Shown here: piece by piece, positions 25,862 to 36,819 of the stretch
How the letters are laid out: each line of letters opens with the position of its first letter
Numbering within the stretch: the first letter of the stretch is position 1
Origin: Saccharum officinarum
Taxonomy: Eukaryota > Streptophyta > Magnoliopsida > Poales > Poaceae
Length of the DNA stretch: 64,000 nt
Reading direction: 5' to 3'
Assembly: GCA_020631735.1 (NCBI GenBank)
Contig: CM036168.1
Location: 100,212,036-100,276,035, forward strand
Translations under genes and position numbers: made by a program
Notes under the pieces: model-generated
Told to the model about the DNA's origin: nothing
The model's input: only the letters and a program-made list of their open reading frames with translations
Databases searched by the model: none

Positions 25862-26525
25862 GAGTCTTTTCCGTGTATGCCATTATAAAAGTTTGCAATT
25901 CTTTCTGTGCCACTAAAAAAGTTTGGTGGACTTCAACGCCACTGCTCTAAACTTTTTTGCCCTTCATGCCACTACCGTCAGATTGGGCTCTAACGGTGTC
26001 AAAGTACAGGTGTGAAAAGTCGAAAATACCCTTATGTCTAAATATATTATTAATTTTTTTAGCATTTTTAACAACTTCAAATGAAAAAACTCAAAACTAG
26101 AAAGTTGTAGATCTCGTCGAGGTCTACAATTTCATATAAAAATTATCTTCATTTAATTCTGCAAAAAAAGATATGATTTGATATGATTAATATGTCTTAG
26201 AAAAAAAATAATATATTTTTTTGCGAAATTAAATAAAAATAATTTTTTATGAAAATTGTAGATCTTGACGAGACATACAACTTTCTAGTTTTGAGTTTTT
26301 TTATTTGAAGTCGTTAAGATGCTAAAAAATTAATAACATATTTAGACCTAAGGATATTTTTTACTTTTCACACCTGCAGTTTGACACCGTTAGAGCCTAG
26401 TCTGACGGCAGTGGCATGGAGGACAAAAAAAAAGGTTTAGAGCAGTGGCGCTGAAGTCTCCCAAACTTTTTTAGTGGCACAGAAAGAATTGCTAATTATT
26501 ATAATGGCAAACACAGAAAAGACTC
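25862..26525. mobile_element. Foldback Mutator-type MITE, 664 bp (left copy)
   Basis: Nearly the whole element is an inverted repeat: the first ~330 bases are mirrored by the last ~330. Termini are gagtcttttc and gaaaagactc. The flanking 9-mers ctcttttat (25853-25861) and cacttttat (26526-26534) match at 8 of 9 positions, as expected for a Mutator-type insertion. Confidence 0.8.
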
Positions 26526-26568
26526 CACTTTTATTAGCTTTCCAGTCGACGCGGCCGCTGCCTACTCT

Positions 26569-26812
26569 GGGCCTTGTTTAGATACAACAAAAAGTTAGAA
26601 TTTTTCACTCTCTCTCCATCACATCAATTTTTAACTGCTTGCATGGAGTATTAAATGTAGGTAAAAAAAATAACTAATTACATAGTTTAGTTGGAAATCA
26701 CGAGATGAATCTTTTGAGGCCTAGTTGGTCCACGATTGGACAATATTTGTCAAATAAGACGAAAGTGGTACTATTCATCAGGTTAGAAAAATTTGCAATC
26801 TAAACATGCCCC
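26569..26812. mobile_element. Grass MITE, ~244 bp (left copy)
   Basis: Inverted termini gggccttgtttagat and its imperfect complement (atctaaacatgcccc-like end). The interior (gcatggagtattaaatgtag, ttggacaatatttgtcaaat) is typical of a MITE family common in grass genomes. No clear target duplication was found. Confidence 0.75.
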
Positions 26813-26994
26813 TGCTTTTCCATGGTGCCTTGCTAACTGCACTTCGGCGACGCGAGCGCGGCGCAAGCGGAGACAACAATCGCCGCGGCGTAGTGGCCTA
26901 CGAAACTCCCAGGTCCATCTTCCTTTCGCTTGATGTTCCGCTTCGTCCAGTCCGCACAAACTCCAATCTGGGTTCTGAAAATCGTTGATCTAGG

Positions 26995-27206
26995 GTTTAC
27001 CACCACGTCATCGTTGTTCTTTTTTTTTTCCTTTTCTGAGTAAGCAATGTTTCATGCTTCGTAAGTTTGGTGATACATGAGGTGCCATTTTAATGCCGTG
27101 GTTTACCCACCACGTCATCGTTGTTCTTTTTTTTTCCTTTTCTGAGTAAGCAATGTTTCATGCTTCGTAAGTTTGGTGATACATGAGGTGCCATTTTAAT
27201 GCCGTG
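26995..27206. repeat. Tandem duplication of 106 bp in the gene B leader region (left copy)
   Basis: 26995-27100 and 27101-27206 are almost identical, from gtttacc to ttaatgccgtg. The repeat lies in the promoter/5' leader region of gene B, whose left-contig copy is cut off by the gap. Confidence 0.9.
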
Positions 27207-27757
27207 CCATTCTTTACTACTTCGAATTTTGGTACCGTAGTGGTAGCAGTAGCAGTGTGTCTGTGTGGTACATGGGCGAAACGGTGCAATGTGCGCCTTT
27301 ATCTTGTTGCGCATCTGCCTTGATGGGAAATACTTCTCAGGCTATCAGCAGGCAGACGTGCCACGCAGGAGCAGCTGCAAGTACTTGGTTTAGATGCTGA
27401 TCGATTGAGCCGTCAGTAATTTCATACGCCAGTGAATGCATGCAAGATAATACAGTGCAGAAAGGGCTCCTTGGATTGGGCAAGGATGCTGCTTGCACTC
27501 AGCGGTGACCCTGTTATGTTAAAATGCTGTACAGATTCCATTTTTAGTTTCGAAGCCTCTTAATGTTTCCTTCTTCTAGGAAGATGAAGGGAGCATTTTT
27601 GGTTGGTTGCCTTTTATTATCTCTGAAGCATCTAATGAACAATGTAAAACTTTGTAATGAACATAGTTTCATCATGTTTGTATCATTAAAAGAAAAACAT
27701 TCGTGACACAAAAACACGGTAACCATTATCTTGTAATATGTTATTATGCAGATAGTA
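27207..27757. other. 5' leader/intron region of gene B, truncated by the gap
   Basis: Non-coding. It corresponds to 53052-53606, upstream of the gene B start codon; the coding part is missing from this contig. Confidence 0.5.
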
Positions 27758-27857
27758 NNNNNNNNNNNNNNNNNNNNNNNNNNNNNNNNNNNNNNNNNNN
27801 NNNNNNNNNNNNNNNNNNNNNNNNNNNNNNNNNNNNNNNNNNNNNNNNNNNNNNNNN
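27758..27857. other. Assembly gap (100 N)
   Basis: A run of exactly 100 N, the conventional size for a scaffold gap of unknown length. The same sequence ends on its left side and restarts on its right side. Confidence 0.99.
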
Positions 27858-28482
27858 TCTAAGGCTCATAACAAACAATAAGGACTAATCCATTATGGAA
27901 AAATGATTGGAGACTGACTCACCTTGAATATGCGTTTAGTTGTATTTATTTATTGTGAGGTTAAGAAAGGTAAAATACAAGCTATAATCCCCTGTGCTGA
28001 GTTAGGCTTGATTGGCTAGGCACCACATGAGTAATGTGGTGCCGAGCCACCAACGAAGTTTTGCATCTCAAAAGAAGAGGTCGGACTAAGGGATCAAATA
28101 AGAGAGGTAAGGTAACGACCCTACGATGGACAGATATGGTGGAGAAAATGGCGACGAACCAAAATGAGGGCATGAGGAAGGAGAAAAGTCTTCTTTAAAT
28201 ATTAAAAATTAGATGTATATATAGATTTGGGTACTTATATTAGCATGGCCCGTTGAACTGTGTGGCCCTGAGTGGTCGCAAATGCTATAATCGATTTAAT
28301 TGTTCAACTCCTTTTTCTATTTATTATGAACGTGTTTGGTAGGGTACTAGATTCTTCTAGAAATGTTTTGGATCCAAATTCTCTTGAGAAATGTTCTATA
28401 ATGAATCATAATCCTTTTATGGAACTGTTTGGCTAGCTTGATAAAAATTCTTAAATCTAGAACTAGAATCAGGAGAAACCAA

Positions 28483-28635
28483 GGCCTTGTTCGGCTGGCT
28501 GGCTCCCAGCCAGCCAGCAGTGCTTTTCTCTCACACCAGTTCAGCACCAGCCACCAGCCACCAGCCAGCCAGCAGTATTTTTCTCTCACAATAAATCAGC
28601 CTCAGCCACCAGCCACCAGCCAGCCGAACGAGGCC
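28483..28635. mobile_element. Palindromic MITE, 153 bp (right copy)
   Basis: Identical to the element at 2733-2885. Confidence 0.7.
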
Positions 28636-29254
28636 CAAGTTTTGGTTGTTTCTATTGACTAGTACAAAATGAGTATCGGTAAGTAATTCTCTCCGAAATA
28701 TTTCTCTCATTATGATGTTTGACAACGATTGTTGTGATTCTACCAAAAATCTAAATGTTTCTTGCTACCATACGCATTATACGTGTACAACACAAAGCCT
28801 GCTTGATGTGTACCACCTTTTTCACCTCTAATTCGATAGTTGGGCTTGGGCCTCTACAGTATAGCCTCAGGGTCTTCGTATATAAGTGGGTTTCAGTTTA
28901 GAGGGAGAAGCTGTGCGTTATTGGGCCGATAGATAGGCGAGTGAGATCAAGCATAAGTCTCTTGAGAAACTAACAAAGGCACAGCTACGCCCTTGAAAGG
29001 GCTCATCTAACTTAGCTACATAAACCTTTCGACATATGCCGATGCCAATTCAAGAAAAAGAAGATTGAACCCACACACGGCCTAACCAACATGTTAAAAT
29101 GTTATGTCCCTTTCTTTTGCTGACAAGGAGACACACTTTTTCTTTTCTAAAGAAGAAGAGAAACAACTTTTTATGACTTGCACGTTAAGATACCCACTCA
29201 TAGTCGCATCTAAAGGAAAAAGAAAGGGAAACCGAGAAAGAAGAGTAATCCTTA

Positions 29255-29608
29255 GAGCAACTCCAACGGTTTTGCATTTTTTGTTTGACAAAAGATAGAG
29301 TTTGCCAACTCTCAAGTCAATATGGAGAGGAGAAAAAAAGGTTATCTCCAACGGTTTGGCAAAATTGACTTGCCAAAATCCAAAAAAGAAAACCCGGCGG
29401 CGCGGGAGGGAAGAGCGCACGCGGGAGTAGTGCGTGAGACGGAATGCCAAGCCGATCGCGAGCTTGCATATATGCCAATCCATCCCAGGATTTTGCCAAG
29501 TTAATAAAAATGCAAAGCCCATTTGCCAAACCGTTGGATAGGAGTTTTGTAGTCTTTTTTGCAAAAACAGGAATGCAAAGCCCATTTGCAAAACTGTTGG
29601 AGCTGCTC
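29255..29608. mobile_element. Tourist-type MITE, TSD TTA (right copy)
   Basis: Same as 3506-3859, with TTA at 29252-29254 and 29609-29611. It lies about 290 bases upstream of the gene A leader intron. Confidence 0.7.
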
Positions 29609-30247
29609 TTACTGTACCCGCCTAGTTCATGCGCGTGCACCTGCAGAAAAAGAGGAGACCGGAGAGCCTGCGTTTATTTGCTGTTTTCCTTCGGTTCTCC
29701 CGTTCCACCTCGCCTGGCCCGAGAGACAGAGAGCAACACTATAGCAGCTCGATTCACGATTCGGCCGTTTTCTGCATCAACGGGGTCCCAACGGGGCCAG
29801 GCGACTGAACACGCCCTTGGCAACCGCCGCCGCCGCCGCCGTACTCCAGCTGCCCAGGTCTTCGTCCGACCCTTTGCCGGCGACGAGCACCCACCACACT
29901 AGGTATGCCCGCCCGCGCCCCTCTCTTGCCTTCCTTCTGTGTAAAACGGAGCACCCAAACCCTAATTTGAGCTATTTGGCTTTCTGTATTCCGATCTGAT
30001 CTAATAAGTGTAAGTGTGTGCATGTATTATGCCTACTAACTTCGTTTTTGGCAAAAATTATCGGGTGTAGTACACCCCTGTCCTATATTGGTGGGTCCGC
30101 CCCTGCGAGGACATAAGAAATCACCTGTGTTCAGTGACGCGGTGCTTCTTTAGACTTTCAAGTTTTCACACAGTGTCCATGCGACATTAATTTCTGCTCC
30201 TTATTTTTATTTGAATGCATGCTACTTGATGGCTGCAGGATTTCAGC
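29609..30247 (+). other. Promoter/5' leader of gene A with 5'UTR intron (right copy)
   Basis: The first, non-coding exon ends at 29902. The leader intron is 29903-30238 (gtatgc...ctgcag), and the second exon opens nine bases before the ATG. The leader is GC-rich with a (gcc)n tract at ~29826, common in grass 5' UTRs. Confidence 0.5.
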
Positions 30248-33200
30248 ATGGTTGATTCTGTTCATGACAACATTGTGCTGAACAAGTGTATCAAGGACAT
30301 CCTTGCACTAATCAAACCAGTAGAGGATGATAGAAGCAAGCGGCTATCCACAATTCAGGAGCTGGAAAACTGTATCCACTCTCTTGCATCTCTGTCAGGT
30401 AACTTATATATGTTTCTGTTGTGTTTAAAATTCCACCTGTGACCCTGATATTACTAGTTAAGGTGCAATGATGTCGCTTTTGACACTGAAGCATGAACAT
30501 AATTTGCCTGCAGTACTGAAGATAAATGTTTTTCCCTGCATGTGCATGTTGTATTGTGGATTTTCATGGTAGATTACTGAAATAAATTTGATTATTTATA
30601 ATATATATGTGGAAGTTAAATCACAATCTCTGTTGTGTTCATAAAGAGATATTAAGTTATTTATCGACACAGTAATGAGCAAAATCTATATGTGGTAAGC
30701 ATTGTTCAGTGAAGTCCACACCATGTTGCACACGAATAGTTTGAAAAATACTAATATGGAAACACATGAGGATTGATAAGCTTGTGAAATTTGTAACTCT
30801 AAAAGAATAGGTTATATTTGCATGAAATGTGGCAAACAATGATATTTCCATTGCACAGCCTCTGTTGGCAATGGCATTCTACGAGTAGCCTATGGCAGTA
30901 GGTAACAGTTTGTTTTTTCATGCTACAGCGCAATAAGATCCTTACCGTTACACAGTACTGGGCTAGATGGTGACAGTAGCAGGTGTTTGTATTGCTAGAA
31001 TGGAGCTGCAAAAACATTAAATGATGGACTTAATAAGCTGAGAAGTTTCTTTCCCCGCTTTGTATTATTCTTAACCAACACATCAGTATTTGGGTTATCT
31101 TGATGATATAGGAAAAGTTCAATACATTTAATAACTGGAATGTTTTTATGTCTCTCTTTAATGGATTTTATTAAAATTTTCCTTTAACAGGTGCTGCTGT
31201 CAAACCTTTTGGGTCCTTTGTATCAGATCTTTACTCAAAATCAGGCGACTTAGATTTATCAGTTCAGCTCTGGAATGGTTCAAACCACCATATAAACAAG
31301 AGAAAGAAGCAGAATGTCTTGAGAGAAGTTAGGAAAGCTTTACTAAGTCGAGGTAGTCTTTGTTATATTGCTCTCAAGATACATAAACATGTATGCTTTA
31401 CTGCACATTCAGCATCCATGAAATAGCTTTAGGCATCATGATATACTTGTGCTATCTTAGACTTTGTGGTAAAAGAGTGATATTTTTGTGCCATGGTTGC
31501 TTGATTCACTGGGATAGGAACCACCATTGGCATATCTCCATACAACAACAACAACAAAGCCTTTTAGTCCCAAACAAGTTGGGGTAGGCTAGAGTTGAAA
31601 CCCAACATGAGCCCATAGTCATGGTTCAGGCACGTCAATAGCTGCTTTCCAAGCACTCCTCTCCAAACAAAGATCTCTAGGTATATCCCAACCTTTCAAA
31701 TCTCTTTTTATTGCCTCCCCCCACGTCAGCTTCGGTCTTCCTCTACCTCTCCTCACATTGATATCTCGACTTATGACTCCACAATGCACTGGTGCCTCTG
31801 AAGGTCTCCTTTGGACATGGCCAAACCACCTCAACCGATGTTGAACAAGCTTTTCTTCAATTGGTGCTACCATTGGCATATCTCCATAACTATTACAAAT
31901 CTTTCTCATTTACACTTGGTTTTATTGCTTTTATTTCTTCAGGTGTTACTGGATACATGCAGTTCATTCCACATGCAAGAGTTCCAGTCCTTCAATATGT
32001 CAGCAACCGCTTTGGCATCTCCTGTGATATATCAATTGACAATTTTGCTGGTCAGATTAAGTCCAAAATCTTCTACTGGATCAATACTTTAGATGAGCGG
32101 TTTGGTGATATGGTTTTGCTGGTATGATCTAGTTAGCCAAGAGTTTTTGCTGCCACAGTTTTTGTTGGTAACTTGAATGTTCAGCATCATCTTTCCTTCC
32201 AGATCAAGGAATGGGCAAAAGCTCAAAACATTAACGATCCAAAGAGTGGGTCCCTCAACTCTTATTCACTTTGCCTACTTGTCCTCTTTCATTTTCAGGT
32301 GTTATTTCTTATACTTAAGTATTTCTCTATGCGTTCTGACTCATTTATGGTTTCACTAAATTCCTTACCCTTAATTCCTTATGCTCTTTGTGTTGGATTT
32401 TTTAGACATCCGAGCCACCAATTCTACCACCTCTGAATGAGATTTATGAAGGGAACATTGCAGGAGATGTTACAGGTCAAATGAAATTTTCTTTATGTCC
32501 GGTGATTGTCTCGAATGTTAGTACCTAGTTTTTAACTCAATACATTCACATGCAGAAGCGGCACTTTATAACGAGCAACATCTTGATGAGGTTTGTGCTG
32601 CAAATATAGCAAGATTTAGACTCCAGAACAAGGACCGAAGAAATGAAACTTCTATTTGTCGTCTGCTTGGAACTTTTTTTCAAAAGGTACTGAACATTGA
32701 GATCCCACTTTTGATGACTCATGACTGAGACATTTTGTGATTATTGTGGGCACTACCTTTTGCTATTCGCATCTTGGTAAAATATGAATTCATGTTTGTT
32801 GATGCTTTACCTTTTATCTCTATTAGTCCAATTGACTTATTTGCCAAGTCCATCTAGGGTCCATTTTAAGCTCGTTACCATTATTAGCTTGATGAAGGGT
32901 TGAATAATAGTGTTCTCTTTGGGGTGAGCTTGGGAGGATAAAAAAGCTTATAGTTTGATTTGTTACCGTTGGAACATTTTTTGTTCAACCTGGGTCTTGT
33001 TTTGTACTATAGTGGTTATCAATGCCGCTTTACATTATGTTCTTCAATTCTCGTTGACTTCTGTACACTCTTGGACCTGGTGGATTAAAGCCTTGGATTA
33101 TTGCAACACCCTGTCTCTGAATAAAATTTGAGTAATTCATTGAATATCTTTTATAGCTATAACACAATTTTTGTTATAATTGGTTTGATTCCCCTATGCC

Positions 33201-34483
33201 AGCGAGATTCTTCAACATAACATAGCGCAACAGCCTGTTGCAAGCTAGCTGCCCTATATTTGCCCCATGAGGTTATTGGTTTAAAATTTTAAGTCCACCA
33301 AGCGAACTTTTAAGTTTGTACTAACCCATGAATTCCACTGATCTTTTTAGGGAATAACACTGACATAATTGGGGTATTATATTTATCTGGGTAGCAAAAG
33401 TATACAACCGTTCAAATGTCAAAATGCATTGCAGCATTAATTTATTTATTAACCCAAGAGAAAGAAACTTGGATGGTTATCATGCCCTGACCGGTGCTTT
33501 CATTACTTGCAGTTTGCTCGTATCAATGCCTTTACGGATAATGTCATATCAACTTACTCAGGCCAGATTGGGCGAATCCAGGACGACCCAAGTTGGATGA
33601 CGAAATCTTACCATTTATTTGTAAGAATGCCTGTGCATTTGGTAGTTGCTGCTTATCTTAATTTTATCCTATGCACTTAAACTTACATCCCATCTCTTTG
33701 CCATCTTTTGTTTAGGTTGAAGATCCAGTAGAGAGACCTGATAATGCCGCTAGAGCAGTTAGTATGAAAGGCCTTGACCGCATTGCTAGTGCATTCAATG
33801 ATGCTTGTCACAAGTTTAACTCCCTGGAACATATTGACCGGAATGAGTTATTGGCGCTGTTGTGTACCCCTATTGTTGGCTTGAAACTTGGTGGGAAAGT
33901 CACAGCAAACTCTTACCCAAAAACTCCTCAAAGGAATAATCAGCATACCAGAACTGGAGGACGGGCAGGGCGTGATCAAAGTCAAGCACCCAGAGCCAGA
34001 GGGTTTGCTGGAATCAGATCCGTCCATAAAGACACACTAGCGAATACTACAGCACATGAAACAGCAGCACAGTATCGCAACCATCTGCAGGCTACAACTG
34101 TTCGACAAACAGCCATACCATACCCCGGCCGTAATCCACAAACTCATACTACAGTGCATCAGACAACGCCTTACCAGAATCATACTGTTCCACAGGTGCA
34201 TCCTACTTGGCCCCAAACAGCTGAACCGTACCAGAATCATAATCAGCAGGTTTATGCTACTGGGTTGCAAACAGGGCCATACCAAAGCCATAATCAGGTA
34301 TATGCTCCAAGATTCCAAACAGGACCATATGAGAGTAGTCACCATCAGGTTTATAGAGCAGGGTTGCAACCCGGAGGAACATACCAGATCCACAATCAAC
34401 AGGCGTATAATGCAGGGTTCCAAACCGACGGTCCGCACCAGAATCAGCAGCGGCGAAAGGGATACACATCTGAAAGCATCTAG
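30248..34483 (+). CDS. HESO1: Gene A: HESO1-like terminal nucleotidyltransferase, C-terminus truncated by retrotransposon
   Basis: Eight coding exons: 30248-30398, 31191-31352, 31943-32121, 32203-32298, 32406-32475, 32556-32686, 33513-33620 and 33716-34483, all GT-AG, giving 554 residues. Family knowledge: HESO1 adds uridines to unmethylated small RNAs and marks them for decay. Seen here: the nucleotidyltransferase motif Gly58-Ser59 and Asp70-Leu-Asp72 (GSFVSDLYSKSGDLDLSV), the third acidic residue in SCDISID (Asp133), and the PAP-associated region with NSYSLCLLVLFHF. The C-terminal third is Gln/Tyr/His-rich, with imperfect repeats of a PYQNHNQ-VYA type. The last four codons and the stop come from the LTR starting at 34471. 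Before insertion the reading frame continued at 47928-48059, giving 592 residues. The catalytic part is intact. The assignment to HESO1 rather than URT1 rests on overall resemblance and the short N-terminus. Confidence 0.82.
31543..31868 (-). mobile_element. 5'-truncated L1 LINE in intron 2 of gene A (right copy)
   Basis: Antisense L1 tail with a perfect 20-bp target duplication (31523-31542 and 31869-31888). Here the tail ORF is open to its end (KRDLKGWDIPRDLCLE...VPEP). The intron remains properly bordered, so splicing may be unaffected. Confidence 0.9.
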
Positions 34484-34909
34484 GCCCCGAGGTTTGGTTT
34501 CGGCAATTGATGACAACGCTTTATTACCCTGACTAACGTGTGTTTTGCAGAAACTTTGGTAAGTTAGGTCATGGAGGTTTTAACTGCTTTGGGCACCATG
34601 GTATTCATGCCCCTTGATGGAAATCGTTTCGGTTTTCAAAAGAGTGACGTCAAGATTAAGGACGGTTAGTTCCGGATGTCGAGGTGTTGAGAGACATTTG
34701 GAATAGTCGTTAGGATCTTCGTTTTTCTCTTTTGGCCGTACTATAAAGGGGGGCATGAGCGGGTAGCTTGACCTAGGCGAGTCCTATGTTTAGGTGTGGT
34801 GCACACTTGTTAAACTTGGCGCTAGGCAGCTCTAGAATAGCTCAAAGTTCAGTTGGAAGCAACTTGGTTCAAGTTGTGAAGCGTTTCAGAGAGTTTCGAG
34901 TCGTTTTCC

Positions 34910-35320
34910 CTTGACCGGACGCGGTCCTCGGCATGACCGGACGCGTCCGGTCAGTTCAGTTCCGCGGCTAGGGTTTCAGCTCTGAACACCGGATGCGGTC
35001 CTCGCGAGGACCGGACGCGGTGGTCAGAAGTCAACACGTGTCCCTTGAGGGAAACACCCGATCGGGCGCGACCTGGGTGTGATCGGCGCGTCCGGTCATA
35101 GTCCAGTAAGGTCCAGAGACGACCGGACGCGTCCGGTCATCACCGATCGGACGCGGCTGCGCGTCCGGTGCGAGTACAGTATGCTCCCTGCACGATCGGA
35201 CGCGTCCGGTCACCTCTGACCGGTGCGTTCGGTCACTCAGCTGTTTTTCGGATTTCGACCGTTACGAGCGACCGGCGCGTCCGGTCAGTTCAACCGGCGC
35301 GTCCGGTCAGCTCGTGTTTT
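34910..35320. promoter_or_regulatory. Palindromic CpG-rich motif array in U3
   Basis: At least ten copies of (ac)cggacgc or gcgtccggt(ca), several joined as the perfect palindrome accggacgcgtccggt (for example 34937-34952). The array lies immediately upstream of the TATA box, where Copia LTR promoters carry their regulatory repeats. The function as transcription-factor sites or methylation target is inferred. Confidence 0.7.
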
Positions 35321-35360
35321 GCTGAGTCAACAGGTAACGGTTCGTTTTGTTTGTGGGGTG

Positions 35361-35368
35361 TATAAATA
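35361..35368 (+). promoter_or_regulatory. TATA box of the 5' LTR
   Basis: tataaata preceded by a palindrome array and followed by ~710 bp of LTR. It is the only strong TATA in the LTR, so the transcript probably begins about 25-35 bases downstream. Confidence 0.6.
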
Positions 35369-36080
35369 CATCCCCACCACCTCTTTTAGAGGTCTCTTGC
35401 TCATTTGATCAGCTGATAAACACCTTTGGAGTGCAAGGGAGTGCAAGAGCACTAGTGAGGATAGAGATTTGAGAATCAAAGCTTGAGAGTTCCTCACTAG
35501 CGATTAGAGAGTAGCAAGTGTGCATCCACTTTCTCATTTGTGCTCATAGTGGTCAAGTGAGAGTTCTAGCTTGTTACTCTTGGTGATCGCCATCACCTAG
35601 ACGGTTTGGTGGTGATTGGGAGTTCGGTGATCATCCGGCGGAGCTTGTGGATGACCCAACTCATCTTGTGAGCGGTTGTGGGTGATTCACCGCGACGGAG
35701 TGTCAAAGAATCAACCCGTAGAGAGCACTGGATCCTTGCGCGGATCAAGGGGGAGCTACACCCTTGCGCGAGTGCTCCAACGAGGACTAGTGGGGAGTGG
35801 CGACTCTTCGATACCTCGGAAAAACATCGCCGTGTTCCTTGCCCCTTTACTTTCAAGCATTTACATTCTCGTATTTCCTTTCATTGCTTGTTTACATTCC
35901 TAGATTTGCCATGCTAGACTAGGATTGGAAACTAGGGTGCAAAACTTTGTATCGGTAGACTCTCTAGGAACATAAGTAGACACTAGGGGTGAATTCCGGC
36001 TTGTAGAATTTATTTCTTGCATTTAATTTTTTAGAAAAGCCCAATTCACCCCCCCTCTTGGGCATCTTGATCCTTTCAAT

Positions 36081-36092
36081 TGGTATCGGAGC
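36081..36092 (+). other. Primer-binding site (initiator Met tRNA type)
   Basis: tggtatcggagc begins two bases after the LTR end. It differs by one base from the usual plant Copia PBS, tggtatcagagc. Confidence 0.85.
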
Positions 36093-36132
36093 CGTGTTGC
36101 TCTATTTTTTGGGCTTTACCGCCTAGAGCAAG

Positions 36133-36816
36133 ATGTCTAATGGGGAAGGACCACCTCCCACTTTTGAGGGAGACGATTTTCCATATTGGAAAATTCGTAT
36201 GGAGGCGTACCTCGAAGCCATAGATGTTGGGTGCCTTAGAGCCGCAACCGAAGGGCTTCCCCCCATAAGGGATTCCGCTAACCCAAGTGGTGACGAGGAG
36301 AAGTACGACCGGTGGAATGCAAAAGCCAAAAATGCACTCTACCGGGGCTTAGGCAAAGATATCTTCAATCGTGTGCGTAATGCAAAGAACGCTCATGAAT
36401 TGTGGGAAAATCTTTGTGCTCTCCATGAGGGAACTAAGAGTGAGCGTGAGGAACGCTATCACATAGCTTTAAAGAAAATTAATTCTTTTGAGATGCTTCC
36501 CAAAGAAAGTGCTAATGACATGTACACTAGCTTGAATGTTCTTGTAGAGGACCTCAATGCTCTTGGGCTCACCAAAATGAGCCAATCGGATGTTGCAAGG
36601 AAAATCTTGAGTGTGCTTCCCGTTGAGAAGTATGGACACATTGTCACCGTGCTTCACCAAAGTGATCTTTCCACCGCAACACCGACTCAAGTTTTAGGGA
36701 AAATCAATGCTCATGAGATGTACATGCATATCATTTCGGAAGAGGGCTCTTCATCTTCCAAGAAGAAAGACTTGGCCTTCAAAGCTAGTCATGACAAGAA
36801 GAAGAAGAAGGGCTAA
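36133..36816 (+). CDS. gag: gag, N-terminal segment (Copia capsid-like)
   Basis: 227 residues starting MSNGEGPPPTFEGDDF. It has the Copia gag pattern: the F-x-YWKIRMEAYLEA segment near the N-terminus, the WNAKAKNALYRGL and AHELWENLCALHEG segments in the middle, and a lysine-rich end. It builds the virus-like particle. It ends in TAA (36814-36816), yet the same frame is open again one codon later. The second part may be expressed by stop read-through or reinitiation, or the stop may be a mutation; the stop is present in both contigs. Confidence 0.85.
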   Translation: MSNGEGPPPTFEGDDFPYWKIRMEAYLEAIDVGCLRAATEGLPPIRDSANPSGDEEKYDRWNAKAKNALYRGLGKDIFNRVRNAKNAHELWENLCALHEGTKSEREERYHIALKKINSFEMLPKESANDMYTSLNVLVEDLNALGLTKMSQSDVARKILSVLPVEKYGHIVTVLHQSDLSTATPTQVLGKINAHEMYMHIISEEGSSSSKKKDLAFKASHDKKKKKG

Positions 36817-36819
36817 GCC

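Larger units (their letters stand above)
2107..27757 (+). repeat. Left copy of a ~25.7 kb duplicated block (probable contig overlap)
   Basis: This block matches 27858-53606 base for base in the same order and orientation. The offset drifts only slightly (25751, 25750, 25749, then back to 25750-25751) because of one-base indels. It ends exactly at the N gap. Single-base length differences are sparse up to ~13.4 kb and frequent afterwards, and nearly all are losses in the left copy. The simplest reading is the low-quality end of one contig whose overlap with the next was not recognised. Confidence 0.95.
34471..36078 (+). repeat. 5' LTR (right copy)
   Basis: 1608 bp. Its first bases add four codons and a stop (TAG, 34481-34483) to gene A. 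U3 carries the CpG-rich palindrome array (~34910-35320), then TATA box, then a non-coding R/U5 ending ccctcttgggcatcttgatc just before ctttca. Confidence 0.95.
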
